Source: Candidatus Enterococcus courvalinii (GTDB lineage Bacteria > Bacillota > Bacilli > Lactobacillales > Enterococcaceae). From it: DNA of 64,000 bases. Below the pieces are notes generated by a model, which ran no database searches, had not been told where the DNA came from, and was given only the letters and a program-made list of their open reading frames with translations. Below, one piece after another: positions 54,671-64,000 of the stretch; positions within the stretch are counted from its first letter, which is position 1; each line of letters begins with the position of its first letter. The stretch spans positions 203,845 to 267,844 of the forward strand of contig NZ_JAFLWI010000016.1 of the NCBI RefSeq assembly GCF_017315945.1. The letters run 5' to 3'. A program made the position numbers and the translations under genes.

Positions 54671-56773
54671 TTAATGAGGATCTTGGATACGTTTAAACAT
54701 CCGTTCCATATCCGAGTTAGTAAAATGGATCAATACTGGTCGACCATGTGGGCAATTGAATGGATTTTCACATTGCGCTAAATCTTTTAGCAATACACGG
54801 GCTTGTGCTTCATTCAAATAATGATTTGCTTTGATTGAACGTTTACAGCTCATCATGATTGCCGTTGCTTCACGAAATTTTTTCACGCTAACACTACCTG
54901 TCGTCAGCAACATGTCAATCATTTCTCTGATGATCGACTCTTCTTCGCCACTTGGATACCAAGTTGGATGAGCACGAACAATGAAACTATTTTGCCCAAA
55001 TTCTTCCAAATAAATCCCTGATTCTTCAAGTAAATGTTTCTTTTCTTTTAGCTTCAATGCGTCATTATTAGGGTAATCCAAAACAAAAGGCACCAACAAT
55101 TCTTGCAAGTCATTCGACACTTCACCGATTTTTTCACGGAAATATTCGTACTTGATACGTTCTTGTGCTGCATGTTGATCGATAATATACAAGCCCGTGC
55201 TACTTTGCGCAAATAGATAAGTGCCGTGCATTTGTCCAAAATATTCCAGTTGTGGAAAACGTTCAGTTACTTTTTCTGTTTCTAATTTTTGAATGGCTTG
55301 ATCCAATGCTCGACTATTTCCTTGACCAAATTCTGGATGCAAGGCAAGTTCCTCTTCGTAAACTTGTTCTGAAGCATTTCTTTCTACTGTTTGGGATTGT
55401 TCTTCTTGAAATTCGACATTATCCACAGTGGATAATGTTTCTTCTTTGATTTTATCAACAGACTTTTCTACAAAGTTTTCCACAGTGTTTTCTTGTTTAT
55501 CCACCATTTTTCCACTATTTTCTGGTTGATTCGTCGTTTCTTCAGAAAATGGAACAAAGTTTTCAACATTTTCCACAGAGTTATCAACAGTTTTTCCAAA
55601 GCTAGATTGTTCTGTCTCTTTCACGTAAAAACTACTTGTTTCTCGATCAAAATTTAAGCTTTGTGGTTTCTTTGGTTTTTCATCTTCAAACGCATAAGAG
55701 AGATCAATTTCTGTTTGTTCAACTTTTGGCTGGTCTGTGACTTTCTTTTTAAACCGTAAATTATCCGCAGCACTAGGAATCAGATTTTCTTGACTAAGCG
55801 CTTCTTGGATTGCATTTGCTATCAAATCAGTTAGTTCTTTTTCTTTTGATAAACGGACTTCTTGCTTTGTTGGATGAACATTTACATCAACTAATAGTGG
55901 ATCCATTTTGATCTCTAAAACAGCAATTGGATAACGACCAACCATCAATTTTGAGCCATAACCGGCTACAATTGCTTTATTCAAAGCAAAGTTTTTGATA
56001 TAGCGTCCGTTAATAATCGTGGATAAATAATTTCGGCTCGCACGAGTTACCTCTGGAAGCGAGACATAGCCCACCAGTTCGAAGTCTAAATCTTTTGCTT
56101 CGATTTTCAACATTTTTTTGGCAGTAGTTAAACCATAAATACCAGCAATCGTCTGCTTGAGATCACCATTTCCCGCTGTGGCTAACATCTTATTGCCATC
56201 ATGAACGAGGCGAAAAGCAATGTTTGGATGGCTTAACGCCAAGCGATTCACAATGTCCCCAATATTTGCGAGTTCTGTATGCAACGTTTTGACATATTTA
56301 AGGCGAGCTGGTGTGTTGAAAAAAAGATTGCTTACAGTAATCTTCGTTCCTTGACGTAATGATGCTGGACGATGTTCCGTGATCTCACCGCCTTTTAGTG
56401 CTACGAACGTTCCTTGATTTTCTTCTTGATTAGCTGTTTCAATCGTTAATTCTGAAACAGAGGCAATACTTGGAAGTGCTTCGCCACGAAAACCAAGTGT
56501 ACGAATCCGAAATAAGTCATCTCGATTATGGATTTTACTTGTTGCATGACGCTTAAATGCACTTTCAACGTCATCAGTCAAAATTCCCTCACCATTGTCT
56601 ATCACTTGAATTGTTCGCAGCCCAGCTTCTTCCACTAAGATATCAATTTGGCTGCTTCCTGCATCAATCGCATTTTCAACCAATTCTTTCACAACAGATG
56701 CTGGTCGTTCGACGACCTCACCGGCTGCAATTTGATTGGCTAAACGTTCTGATAGTTCTTGGATTTTCGCCAT
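54671..56773 (-). CDS. mutL: DNA mismatch repair protein MutL
   Basis: 700 residues. The N-terminal GHKL ATPase has [21 protein letters not shown] and [14 protein letters not shown] low-complexity linker (about 370-480) has repeated VDN and ENFV units. The C-terminal endonuclease domain carries [14 protein letters not shown] plus CPHGRP, so this MutL should nick DNA itself, as in bacteria lacking MutH. The ATG has a moderate GAAGGCG site. It follows mutS by 17 bp. Confidence 0.96.
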   Translation of the reverse strand: MAKIQELSERLANQIAAGEVVERPASVVKELVENAIDAGSSQIDILVEEAGLRTIQVIDNGEGILTDDVESAFKRHATSKIHNRDDLFRIRTLGFRGEALPSIASVSELTIETANQEENQGTFVALKGGEITEHRPASLRQGTKITVSNLFFNTPARLKYVKTLHTELANIGDIVNRLALSHPNIAFRLVHDGNKMLATAGNGDLKQTIAGIYGLTTAKKMLKIEAKDLDFELVGYVSLPEVTRASRNYLSTIINGRYIKNFALNKAIVAGYGSKLMVGRYPIAVLEIKMDPLLVDVNVHPTKQEVRLSKEKELTDLIANAIQEALSQENLIPSAADNLRFKKKVTDQPKVEQTEIDLSYAFEDEKPKKPQSLNFDRETSSFYVKETEQSSFGKTVDNSVENVENFVPFSEETTNQPENSGKMVDKQENTVENFVEKSVDKIKEETLSTVDNVEFQEEQSQTVERNASEQVYEEELALHPEFGQGNSRALDQAIQKLETEKVTERFPQLEYFGQMHGTYLFAQSSTGLYIIDQHAAQERIKYEYFREKIGEVSNDLQELLVPFVLDYPNNDALKLKEKKHLLEESGIYLEEFGQNSFIVRAHPTWYPSGEEESIIREMIDMLLTTGSVSVKKFREATAIMMSCKRSIKANHYLNEAQARVLLKDLAQCENPFNCPHGRPVLIHFTNSDMERMFKRIQDPH

Positions 56774-56790
56774 GGGTCTACGCCTTCTTT

Positions 56791-59409
56791 CTAAAGTTGT
56801 TTTTGCAATTCATATAATTTATTCAGTGCATCCATTGGCGTCATTTCTAATAAGTTAAGTTTCTTTAATGACGTAACAACTTCTTGTTCTCCATCCGATA
56901 GCTCAGAGAATAAAGAAAGTTGTTGTGTTCCCTCATTCACTTGTGCTTCCGCAATTGGTACAGACTCTCCCTGTACATTCACAGTAGATTTAACTGGTTC
57001 AACAGGGATTTGGTGATGCTTTTCCTCCCCAGATTCAAGTGTTGCTAAAATCGTTGATGCTCGTTTCAACAAGTCTGTTGGTAATCCTGCAATTTTCGCC
57101 ACATGGATCCCATAACTTTTATCTGCTGGACCTTCCATCATTTTATGAAGAAAGACAACTTCTCCAGCTTTTTCAACTGCTCCGACATGAACATTCTTCA
57201 ATTGAGAGAGCTCTTGGTCTAAGACTGTTAGTTCATGATAATGCGTCGAGAAAAGTGTTTTTGCTTGAACATTTTGATGAATATATTCAATGATTGCTTG
57301 TGCTAGTGCCATCCCATCATATGTCGCTGTCCCCCGACCAAGCTCATCAAATAAAATCAAGCTATTTGGTGTGGCATTTCGCAGCGCTTGATTGGCTTCC
57401 ATCATTTCGACCATGAACGTACTTTGACCAGCAATCAAGTCATCGCTCGCTCCAATACGAGTAAAGATTCGATCAAAAATCGGTAAAACGGCTTTTTGTG
57501 CTGGAACAAAACACCCCATTTGTGCCATGATGACGGTTAATGCAAGTTGGCGCATATATGTGCTTTTCCCTGACATATTCGGCCCTGTGATTAACAGAAT
57601 CATCTCTTGTTCGTTCATCTCGACACTATTTGGAATGTATTCTTGGTGTCCCAGTACTTTTTCAACTACTGGATGTCTACCTTCTTGAATACATAATTGT
57701 TGGCTATTATTCGTTAAGACTGGACGAACATATTGGTAACGTTCACTGATTGTCGCAAAGCTTTGCAACACATCGACTGTACTGATTGATTTTGCCAACG
57801 TTTGTAAAGGTTGAATGGCTTTCTTCACTTCTTCACGAACAGCTAAAAACAGTTGGTATTCTAAATCAACAGATTTTTCTTCGGCTTCAAGGATTTGAGT
57901 TTCTAGTTCTTTTAACTCTGGCGTAATAAAGCGTTCTGCATTTGCTAGTGTTTGTTTCCGCTCATACTTGCCTTCTTCTAGGTTTGCTAAGTTCGATTTT
58001 GTAATTTCGATATAATACCCAAACACACGATTAAATCCAACTTTTAAGTTTTTGATTCCCGTTTCTTTTCGTTCCCGGGCTTCCAGTTCAGCTAGCCATT
58101 GTTTCCCGTTTTTCATGGCTGAACGATACGCATCTAATTGTTCATTGAACCCATCGCGAATCACATTACCTTCTGTGATTTGTAATGGAGGATCTTCTTT
58201 GATTGCATGATTGATTAGCTGAACTAGACCTTCCATTGGTTGCATTTTTTCTAATAGTGCTTGCCATTGTCCTTGGTCGATTCCTTCGATCAGTTGACGA
58301 ATCATTGGCACTTGTTCAAGTGACGTCTTCAATTGAATCAAATCACGACCATTCACATTTCCAAATGCCACTCGACCAGCTAAGCGCTCTAAATCATAAA
58401 CTTTAGTCAAAGCACTTTGCAAATCAATTCGTTCAAAGTAGCTATCAACTAAAGAAGCAACCATCTCTTGGCGGACATTAATTGCATGTGATTGAATCAA
58501 TGGTCGATCAAGCCATTGTTTTAGCATGCGACCGCCCATTGCTGTTTTGGTTTCATCTAATAACCACAATAAAGTTCCATGTTTTTTACCTGTTCGGATC
58601 GACTGACTTAATTCCAAATTGAATTTGGAATAATAATCCATTTTTAAATAGTGATCTGGTTGATATTCCACTGCGTTTTGAATATGGGCTAAACTCCGCT
58701 TTTGCGTCACCGCTAAGTAAGTCAATAGCTTTCCTGTAGCTTCTTTTTCAAGTCCATCTGTTATTTCACGAGTCAAAAAATTAAATTCGGCATTTTCCTC
58801 CAATGTCTCTTGAGAAGAAAAAACTAAGCCCAAACGAATACTTAATTGTTCACGTAAGCTAGCAGAAATCTCTGTACCCAATACTAATTCTTTTGTCTGT
58901 AATGCAGAAGTTTCATTTAAAACGCCTTCTGCATCAAAAAGATGTGCTGTTTTTAACTCACCTGTACTCAAATCAACATATGCAAAGCCAAACTCATTGC
59001 CTTCTTGTACAACAGCAGTCAAGTAATTATTATCTTTTGCAGAAAGACCTTTGCTGTCCATCACTGTTCCTGGTGTCACTAACTGAACAACTTCACGTTT
59101 GACCATACCTTTCGTTGTTTTTGGATCTTCAACTTGTTCACAAATGGCCACTTTATAGCCTTTTTCAACCAAACTATCGATATATCCTTGTGCAGCGTGA
59201 TGTGGCACACCACACATTGGGATTGGATCATCCGCATTGCGATTTCGGCTCGTTAATGTTAGCTCTAGTAGCTGTGAAACTTGGATTGCATCTTCATAAA
59301 ATAGTTCATAAAAATCACCAAGACGATAAAACAAAAAAGCATCTTGGTATTGCGCCTTAATGCTTAGATATTGTTCCATCATTGGTGTGTTCTTTGTTTT
59401 TTGAGGCAT
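56791..59409 (-). CDS. mutS: DNA mismatch repair protein MutS
   Basis: 872 residues, usual length. Mismatch-recognition loop GDFYELF near residue 32, connector and lever domains, then the ATPase with [29 protein letters not shown] and STHYHEL. The C-terminal tail ([12 protein letters not shown]) resembles the beta-clamp-binding region. The start ATG is well placed after AGGAGGAAAAC and overlaps the end of ymcA by 53 bp, an unusually large overlap that ties the two translations. Confidence 0.97.
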   Translation of the reverse strand: MPQKTKNTPMMEQYLSIKAQYQDAFLFYRLGDFYELFYEDAIQVSQLLELTLTSRNRNADDPIPMCGVPHHAAQGYIDSLVEKGYKVAICEQVEDPKTTKGMVKREVVQLVTPGTVMDSKGLSAKDNNYLTAVVQEGNEFGFAYVDLSTGELKTAHLFDAEGVLNETSALQTKELVLGTEISASLREQLSIRLGLVFSSQETLEENAEFNFLTREITDGLEKEATGKLLTYLAVTQKRSLAHIQNAVEYQPDHYLKMDYYSKFNLELSQSIRTGKKHGTLLWLLDETKTAMGGRMLKQWLDRPLIQSHAINVRQEMVASLVDSYFERIDLQSALTKVYDLERLAGRVAFGNVNGRDLIQLKTSLEQVPMIRQLIEGIDQGQWQALLEKMQPMEGLVQLINHAIKEDPPLQITEGNVIRDGFNEQLDAYRSAMKNGKQWLAELEARERKETGIKNLKVGFNRVFGYYIEITKSNLANLEEGKYERKQTLANAERFITPELKELETQILEAEEKSVDLEYQLFLAVREEVKKAIQPLQTLAKSISTVDVLQSFATISERYQYVRPVLTNNSQQLCIQEGRHPVVEKVLGHQEYIPNSVEMNEQEMILLITGPNMSGKSTYMRQLALTVIMAQMGCFVPAQKAVLPIFDRIFTRIGASDDLIAGQSTFMVEMMEANQALRNATPNSLILFDELGRGTATYDGMALAQAIIEYIHQNVQAKTLFSTHYHELTVLDQELSQLKNVHVGAVEKAGEVVFLHKMMEGPADKSYGIHVAKIAGLPTDLLKRASTILATLESGEEKHHQIPVEPVKSTVNVQGESVPIAEAQVNEGTQQLSLFSELSDGEQEVVTSLKKLNLLEMTPMDALNKLYELQKQL

Positions 59410-59776
59410 CGTTTTCCTCCTCTAATAATTCATTGATTTCATCTTGAATCAACCCAGTCAAATAGTGCAAAAGGTCATTTGCCTCTAGTAATTGGCGACG
59501 ATAAGCAATCACTAATGGATGTTGCTCAAATGTTTTTGTCAATTGATTCGCACGAGCGATTGCTGTTTGCTCCGCAATCACTTTTCCATAATGACCAAAT
59601 TGGACTGCCTCTTTTTGCGCCACTTTGATCTCCTCGGTCAATTCTTTTAAATAGTTATTTTGATGTACTTTTGCTTCTAATTCCTTATAGCGGACAATAA
59701 TTTCATTTTTACCTAGAAGTTGCGTCAGTTGGTCAACTGTTTCTTGTATTTCCGGTTCATTTTCTAAAAAAGCCAT
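59357..59776 (-). CDS. ymcA: YlbF/YmcA family protein (RicA type)
   Basis: A 139-residue, largely helical protein. Its family helps RNase Y in Bacillus as part of the RicAFT complex. Visible parts are the helix with [16 protein letters not shown] sequence, [13 protein letters not shown] and the C-terminal acidic tail ([17 protein letters not shown]). It lies between ymdB and mutS, the usual Firmicute order. The last 53 bp overlap mutS, so the tail residues share codons with the mutS start. A CxxC iron-sulfur cysteine, present in Bacillus RicA, is not seen. Confidence 0.88.
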   Translation of the reverse strand: MAFLENEPEIQETVDQLTQLLGKNEIIVRYKELEAKVHQNNYLKELTEEIKVAQKEAVQFGHYGKVIAEQTAIARANQLTKTFEQHPLVIAYRRQLLEANDLLHYLTGLIQDEINELLEEENDASKNKEHTNDGTISKH

Positions 59777-59785
59777 TGATCTGCC

Positions 59786-60583
59786 TCATTCCATAAATGG
59801 TCGGTCGTCATTGATTTGGATCAATTGAATGTCTTTTGCTTTTCCAGTTGTGTCGTCAATCTCCAGCAAGCAACCACATAAAATAGCACGGCCTTCTTCC
59901 ACAACTTCAAAGCGCTTTGGCATTGCCGTTAAAAATTTTTCGATAACCACGTCACGACGCATTCCTAAAATACCATCGTATGGACCTGTCATACCGACAT
60001 CTGTTAAGTATGCTGTTCCTTTTGGTAGAATACGTGCATCATTTGTCTGAACATGTGTATGTGTGCCAACAACAGCTGACACTTCACCATCTAAAAACCA
60101 GCCCATCGCTTGTTTTTCACTAGTCGTTTCTCCATGAAAATCAACAAAAATGATTGGCGTTCTTTTTCGCGCTTCAGCAACTAGCGCTTGCATTTTACGA
60201 AATGGATCATCCAAATCCGTCATAAATGAACGAGCTTGCATATTGATAACGGCAAGTTCCACTTGATTGACTTTGACAAATACCATTCCTTGACCTGGTG
60301 TTCCTTCTGGAAAATTCGCTGGACGAACCATTTTCTTCGCGTCATCAATAAATTCAAAAATACCGCGATTGTCCCATGTATGGTTTCCCATGGTCACAAC
60401 GTCGACACCATCTTGTAAAAGTTTTTTATAAATTTTTTCAGTGATACCTCTTCCAGAAGCAGCATTTTCACCATTCACGATAGTTACTTGTGGACGATAT
60501 TTTTTCTTCAAACGAGGGACATATTCCGTAATCATTTCTCTCCCCATTGAGCCCACTACATCACCAATAAACAATACCCGCAC
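59786..60583 (-). CDS. ymdB: YmdB-type metallophosphoesterase (TIGR00282)
   Basis: A 265-residue calcineurin-like phosphoesterase that in Bacillus hydrolyses 2',3'- or 3',5'-cAMP and affects biofilm formation. Metal ligands lie in IGDVVGSMGRE, VNGENAASGRGIT, GNHTWDNRG, FHGETTSE and GTHTHVQTND. The start is GTG, 5 bp after GAGGAA; the ATG two bases upstream is out of frame. It is upstream of ymcA by 9 bp. The rny gene that often precedes it is not here. Confidence 0.92.
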   Translation of the reverse strand: MRVLFIGDVVGSMGREMITEYVPRLKKKYRPQVTIVNGENAASGRGITEKIYKKLLQDGVDVVTMGNHTWDNRGIFEFIDDAKKMVRPANFPEGTPGQGMVFVKVNQVELAVINMQARSFMTDLDDPFRKMQALVAEARKRTPIIFVDFHGETTSEKQAMGWFLDGEVSAVVGTHTHVQTNDARILPKGTAYLTDVGMTGPYDGILGMRRDVVIEKFLTAMPKRFEVVEEGRAILCGCLLEIDDTTGKAKDIQLIQINDDRPFME

Positions 60584-60698
60584 ATTGATTCCTCTTCTCT
60601 TTTAACATCATTCTATTATTATAGTAGTTTTTTTTAAGAAAGAAAAGCTCTCTGAGAAGGTTGTAACCATGAGGCATAAGACAAACTATAGAACAAAA

Positions 60699-60728
60699 AA
60701 GCCCGAGACATTTTTTCGTCTCGGACTT
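60699..60728 (-). terminator. terminator after the Cof-type phosphatase
   Basis: Stem of 11 bp with one mismatch (60699-60709 with 60718-60728), then minus-strand T6. Confidence 0.8.
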
Positions 60729-60779
60729 CTTTATCAAGAGCTAGCCCTCAATGTTTGATTACTAATTGACTATTTACGA

Positions 60780-61553
60780 TTAAATTATAGCTAGTTTTTT
60801 TAGTGCTTTCCAAATGCCATCTTGATCGTTTGTATCAGTCACCAAATTGGCTGTAGCTTGAACTTCTGCTGATGCATTTCCCATTGCCACACCAATACCC
60901 GATTCACGTAACATTTCTCGATCATTCAATCCATCGCCAAAACTGATGATGGATTCGCGAGGAATTCCGACTTGGTCTGCCAAATGAAGAATCGTTGCTG
61001 CTTTTGAACCATCATGTGGCACAACATCCACACTGTTTTCATGCCAACGAACAAAACGAAGTTTGTCATATTTTTGAAACTGTGTGTCATAACTCTTATT
61101 GAAGAATGCTAAAGCTTGGTAAATTTCTTGGTCTTCAACAAAAAATTGATCCAATTCAGGCAACACCGCGCCAAAGGAATGCATCGCTTCTTCCATGATT
61201 TGAACATCATTAGAAGAAGATCGTTTCATATTATCCAAACTAACAAACGCTGTATCAATTTCTTTTGTCTGCGCTTCTTCAACAAACGTGTCTAGCTGGT
61301 CACGGTCTAACAGGTTTTTGTAAACTTGTTCATGATCCAAGAACCCAGCTGCGCCATTACACAATATATAATTTTCAAATTCTAATTCACGAATAATTTC
61401 TTGCGCATGAAAACGACTACGTCCTGTTGCGATTGTCACTAAATGTCCTGCTCGTCGCAATTGTTGCAATGCTTCTTTTGTGCTATCCAATGCTTGCTTG
61501 TTCGTGTCCAATAACGTTCCGTCAATATCAAAGGCGAATAAGCCTCGTTCCAT
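60780..61553 (-). CDS. Cof-type HAD phosphatase
   Basis: A 257-residue HAD hydrolase of subfamily IIB. Motif I FDIDGTLLDTN holds both aspartates; the IATGR motif II follows. A Cof cap lies in the middle and SFGDGLNDREML is motif IV. Members dephosphorylate sugar phosphates or flavin and pyridoxal phosphates; the substrate is not known. The start ATG has an AGCGAGACG site. It is 19 bp downstream of the AlkD-like gene. Confidence 0.9.
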   Translation of the reverse strand: MERGLFAFDIDGTLLDTNKQALDSTKEALQQLRRAGHLVTIATGRSRFHAQEIIRELEFENYILCNGAAGFLDHEQVYKNLLDRDQLDTFVEEAQTKEIDTAFVSLDNMKRSSSNDVQIMEEAMHSFGAVLPELDQFFVEDQEIYQALAFFNKSYDTQFQKYDKLRFVRWHENSVDVVPHDGSKAATILHLADQVGIPRESIISFGDGLNDREMLRESGIGVAMGNASAEVQATANLVTDTNDQDGIWKALKKLAII

Positions 61554-61572
61554 GTCTGATCGTCTCGCTTTC

Positions 61573-62211
61573 TTATAGATATTTGCTTGCTTCTCTTACT
61601 GCTAACTTACTGAATGTTTCGTGTTCTAATAGATCTTTTACCCAACCAGGATTCGTTTTGCTATAATCGCGCAAGGCCCAGCCGATCCCTTTTTGAATAA
61701 AGAATTCTTTTGTTTTTATATCTTGCAGGATTGCTTTTTTCAATAGTGACTGGTTTACCTTTTCTTTTAGTCCCAACTGTAAAGTAATTGCGATTCTTCG
61801 TAACCAAAAATCTTCTTGCTGAATGAATAAGTTAAATACTTGCTCCAGCTGATCTGGATGTGCCTTACACCACGTCGTGTATACTTTACGCCAAGAATCA
61901 ATGCTGTCCCACCACTCTTTTTCTTGTACAAGTGATAACAACGTTACCAAGTCAGAAAATGCCAGACGCTTCACATTAAGTTGGATCAATTCGATTGCTA
62001 CATATTGATACTCTCTTTCTGATTTTCGGTAATATTTTTTTGCAAGTGACAAAATTTCTGCCACTTCTAGTTGTTTGCTTTGCGCCAGAAACATTTTTTG
62101 TAAACGCGCGCGTTCTGGTTTCGGCACACCTGCAAAAGGAAAATGATTTTTCATATACTTTTCCATAGGTACAGCTTGTTCTTCATTTTTAGGAAAAATA
62201 AGTTCGTCCAA
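61573..62211 (-). CDS. DNA alkylation repair protein, AlkD-like
   Basis: A 212-residue HEAT-repeat protein of the AlkC/AlkD superfamily that excises alkylated bases. Markers are RARLQKMFLAQSK near residue 34, WWDSIDSWRKV and IQKGIGWALRDYSKTNPGWV, the last holding catalytic aspartate/arginine residues. I start at TTG 62211, 5 bp after GGAGGAG; an upstream TTG at 62241 lacks a site. It sits 19 bp upstream of the Cof gene. Confidence 0.88.
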   Translation of the reverse strand: MDELIFPKNEEQAVPMEKYMKNHFPFAGVPKPERARLQKMFLAQSKQLEVAEILSLAKKYYRKSEREYQYVAIELIQLNVKRLAFSDLVTLLSLVQEKEWWDSIDSWRKVYTTWCKAHPDQLEQVFNLFIQQEDFWLRRIAITLQLGLKEKVNQSLLKKAILQDIKTKEFFIQKGIGWALRDYSKTNPGWVKDLLEHETFSKLAVREASKYL

Positions 62212-62387
62212 GTTAGCTCCTCCGCTCAAAATAATAAGCAATTCACTTTTACAGTTTCCTTACCATTTCACGATTTATTTTTATTTTAAAAATGTTCCTT
62301 TACTGTCAGTTAAATCGATTGAACAGATACCTTCTCATTTTATAGAGCATACGATCGTTTGTAAAGCGTTTTTACGCGTTTCTCTAC

Positions 62388-62417
62388 TTGACACTTGCCC
62401 TTTACATCAACTATACT
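62388..62417 (+). promoter_or_regulatory. rpsD promoter
   Basis: TTGACA (62388-62393), 18-bp spacer, TATACT (62412-62417). Confidence 0.7.
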
Positions 62418-62423
62418 GTAATT

Positions 62424-62603
62424 TGTGTAAAATAATGCAGCAGGAAAATAATAGCTCGTCCCTAGTTTGTTGCCCCGTTTCGGGTTCAATTGTGTAACCG
62501 CGGCTGCAAAGGTGAAGATTGAAGAACAAACTATACGAATATGAATTTTTTAACGGATTATTTTACTCCAAAAACTAAACTTAATTTATTGGAGGAAATC
62601 TCA
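62424..62603 (+). promoter_or_regulatory. rpsD leader, probable S4 autoregulatory RNA
   Basis: An RNA of about 180 nt before the rpsD start. It includes GCAGC (62438-62442) able to pair with GCTGC (near 62505), a CCCGTTTCGGG hairpin between, and further GC stems. Firmicute rpsD leaders are known S4-binding repressor sites. The match is structural and by position; I could not confirm it by alignment. Confidence 0.5.
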
Positions 62604-63215
62604 ATGTCTCGTTATACTGGACCATCATGGAAAATTTCTCGTCGCCTAGGTATTTCATTATCAGGCACAGGTAAAGAATTAGCACGTCGCCCTTACGCAC
62701 CAGGTCAACATGGACCTAACAGCCGTGGCAAACAATCTGAATATGGTATGCAATTAACTGAAAAACAAAAACTTCGTCACATGTACGGAATGAACGAACG
62801 TCAATTCCGTAACTTGTTCGTGAAAGCTAGCAAAATCAAAGAAGGTAAACACGGTGTTAACTTCATGATCTTACTAGAACAACGTTTAGACAATGTTGTT
62901 TACCGTCTAGGTCTTGCAACTACTCGTCGTCAAGCACGTCAATTAGTTAACCATGGCCACATCACTGTTGATGGCAAACGTGTTGATATTCCATCATACC
63001 ACGTAGAAATCGGTCAAGTAATCGGTGTTCGTGAAAAATCACAAAACATCGTAACTGTTAAAGAAGCTGTAGAAGCTACTGTTGGACGTCCAGCATTTGT
63101 AAGCTTTGACGCTGAAAAATTGGAAGGTTCATTAACTCGTTTACCAGAACGTGACGAACTTTATCCAGAAATCGACGAAGCTCTTGTCGTTGAATACTAC
63201 AACCAAAGCCTATAA
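62604..63215 (+). CDS. rpsD: 30S ribosomal protein S4
   Basis: 203 residues from the standard start [16 protein letters not shown], behind TTGGAGGAAAT. An ATG at 62541 is upstream and in frame but unlikely. It contains the S4 RNA-binding domain ([26 protein letters not shown]). Nucleates 30S assembly and represses its own synthesis. Monocistronic, with its own leader and terminator. Confidence 0.97.
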   Translation: MSRYTGPSWKISRRLGISLSGTGKELARRPYAPGQHGPNSRGKQSEYGMQLTEKQKLRHMYGMNERQFRNLFVKASKIKEGKHGVNFMILLEQRLDNVVYRLGLATTRRQARQLVNHGHITVDGKRVDIPSYHVEIGQVIGVREKSQNIVTVKEAVEATVGRPAFVSFDAEKLEGSLTRLPERDELYPEIDEALVVEYYNQSL

Positions 63216-63226
63216 TTCATGGCTTC

Positions 63227-63276
63227 AAAACCAAAGTAACCATTTTCGGATGGTTGGCTTTGGTTTTTTTTTTGCA
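63227..63276 (+). terminator. terminator after rpsD
   Basis: AAAACCAAAG pairs with CTTTGGTTTT (63227-63236 with 63258-63267), with an inner ACCAT/ATGGT, followed by T-run. Confidence 0.85.
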
Positions 63277-63284
63277 AAAAATAC

Positions 63285-63313
63285 TTTACAAACTAACTTT
63301 TTTCTTCTAAACT
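63285..63313 (+). promoter_or_regulatory. bioY promoter
   Basis: TTTACA (63285-63290), 17-bp spacer, TAAACT (63308-63313). Confidence 0.6.
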
Positions 63314-63314
63314 A

Positions 63315-63346
63315 TCGTTAACCAAAACAAAAACAAAAGTTAACGA
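63315..63346 (+). promoter_or_regulatory. BirA operator of bioY
   Basis: TCGTTAAC (63315-63322), 16 bp, GTTAACGA (63339-63346): a perfect inverted repeat with the spacing and GTTAAC cores of Firmicute biotin repressor sites. It lies over the transcription start. Confidence 0.8.
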
Positions 63347-63358
63347 ACGGAGGGAATT

Positions 63359-63910
63359 ATGAAAACATCATTGAAACCACTTATTATTGCTGCAGAATTT
63401 GCAGCTATCATCGCTATTTTATCTCAATTTACGATTCCATTAGGGATTGTTCCATTAACTGGACAAACTTTCGCGATTGGATTAACAGCTACTTTATTGG
63501 GTCGACGTAGCGGGACACTATCTGTCTTGATTTATTTATTATTAGGAATTATTGGGTTACCTGTTTTCGCAGGATTATCAGGTGGATTGAGTATTGTTTT
63601 TGGACCCACTGGTGGCTATTTGATTGGTTTTATTTTCCAAGCATGGTTGACTGGTTACCTCGTGGAAAAAAATAGTTCTAGCTATACTTGGGTCATCATT
63701 GCTAACGTGATTGGTTCATTTGTCACGCTCATTTTTGGTGTCGTTTGGCTAAAAGTCAGTGGTGATCTATCTTGGCATACAGCCATGGTTAGTGGCTTCG
63801 TTCCCTTTATTTTACCGGGCATCATCAAAGCGGTCGCTGCTGGTTACCTAGGAACGCTCATTCGTCATCGTTTACCAAAATATTTTGCCTTTGAGCAACA
63901 ACAATCCTAA
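63359..63910 (+). CDS. bioY: biotin transporter BioY
   Basis: Substrate-binding S component of the ECF-type biotin importer. 183 residues, six helices. Family motifs: IPLGIVPLTGQTFAIGL near residue 26, LIYLLLGIIGLPVFAG, GGLSIVFGPTGGYLIGF and the C-terminal FVPFILPGIIKA. It uses shared EcfA/EcfT subunits encoded elsewhere. The ATG lies after ACGGAGGGAAT. The BirA operator predicts repression by biotin. No terminator is seen before the window end; 63911-64000 shows nothing else. Confidence 0.93.
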   Translation: MKTSLKPLIIAAEFAAIIAILSQFTIPLGIVPLTGQTFAIGLTATLLGRRSGTLSVLIYLLLGIIGLPVFAGLSGGLSIVFGPTGGYLIGFIFQAWLTGYLVEKNSSSYTWVIIANVIGSFVTLIFGVVWLKVSGDLSWHTAMVSGFVPFILPGIIKAVAAGYLGTLIRHRLPKYFAFEQQQS

Positions 63911-64000
63911 AATAGAAAGTCTTAGCCGTTTTGATTCGTGTTACTGATTCAAAAATTGGAAAGTGGCACAGCTTTCAGCATAAAAAGGAGTGGAACAAAA

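Noticed and set aside
1..64000. CRISPR array, tRNA/rRNA genes, prophage or integrative element
   Set aside because: I saw no regular repeats with spacers, no tRNA or rRNA sequence, no integrase, transposase or phage structural genes.

Overview
The window is a low-GC Firmicute chromosome segment, almost certainly an Enterococcus and probably of the E. faecium clade. Evidence: many non-ATG starts behind strong AGGAGG-type ribosome sites; the pairs murF/ddl, rpsO/pnp, acpS/alr/mazF, ymdB/ymcA/mutS/mutL and ruvA/ruvB; a Ddl of 358 residues when read from its TTG start; and enterococcal families such as DUF960 and a PIP/YhgE protein. The species assignment is inference. I see no tRNA, rRNA, CRISPR array, prophage or intact insertion sequence. 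This is core chromosome dominated by housekeeping and transport genes.

Layout. 0-12 kb: 5' end of a P-type ATPase, a decayed transcription unit with a cre-like box, queA, an OpuC-type compatible-solute ABC operon, a KimA-type K+ importer, a large YhgE/PIP membrane protein and an oxidoreductase. 12-17 kb: a Zur-boxed alternative S14 gene, the operon acpS-alr-mazF (no mazE visible) and the RNA helicase cshA with a leader of about 280 nt. 17-27 kb: an XRE/DUF2975 pair, murF, ddl, small conserved genes, an unassigned structured RNA region at 22.8-23.0 kb, udk, a YjjG-type HAD enzyme and an RsuA-type pseudouridine synthase. 26-35 kb: rplY (ctc) with an attenuator-like leader, DUF960, a MATE pump, kup with its own attenuator-like leader, a GlsB-like stress protein, pnp, rpsO and def.

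35-47 kb: an ECF sigma/anti-sigma pair (SigV/RsiV type) with a matching autoregulatory promoter; a compact operon of Sir2 deacylase, a sugar acetyltransferase fused to a chorismate mutase, and the niacin repressor NiaR; a lysine riboswitch ahead of a substrate-binding/permease fusion ABC transporter; an amino-acid permease; a TMEM175-like channel; and brnQ. 47-64 kb: a low-molecular-weight phosphatase, a TetR regulator, ruvA/ruvB, msrB, treR/treB with a cre-like box and a TreR-like operator, maf, mutL/mutS/ymcA/ymdB, a Cof phosphatase, an AlkD-like glycosylase, rpsD with a structured leader, and bioY with a BirA operator.

Themes. Several genes serve potassium and osmotic control (OpuC with CBS domains, KimA, Kup, TMEM175); relatives of the first three are c-di-AMP targets in other Firmicutes. 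RNA-level control is frequent (lysine riboswitch, leaders of kup, rplY, rpsD, rpsO, pnp and cshA). I found no obviously new large system. The best leads are the acetyltransferase-chorismate mutase fusion operon, the 22.8 kb structured RNA, the kup leader, the cre-boxed decayed unit near the left edge, and MazF without an adjacent antitoxin.
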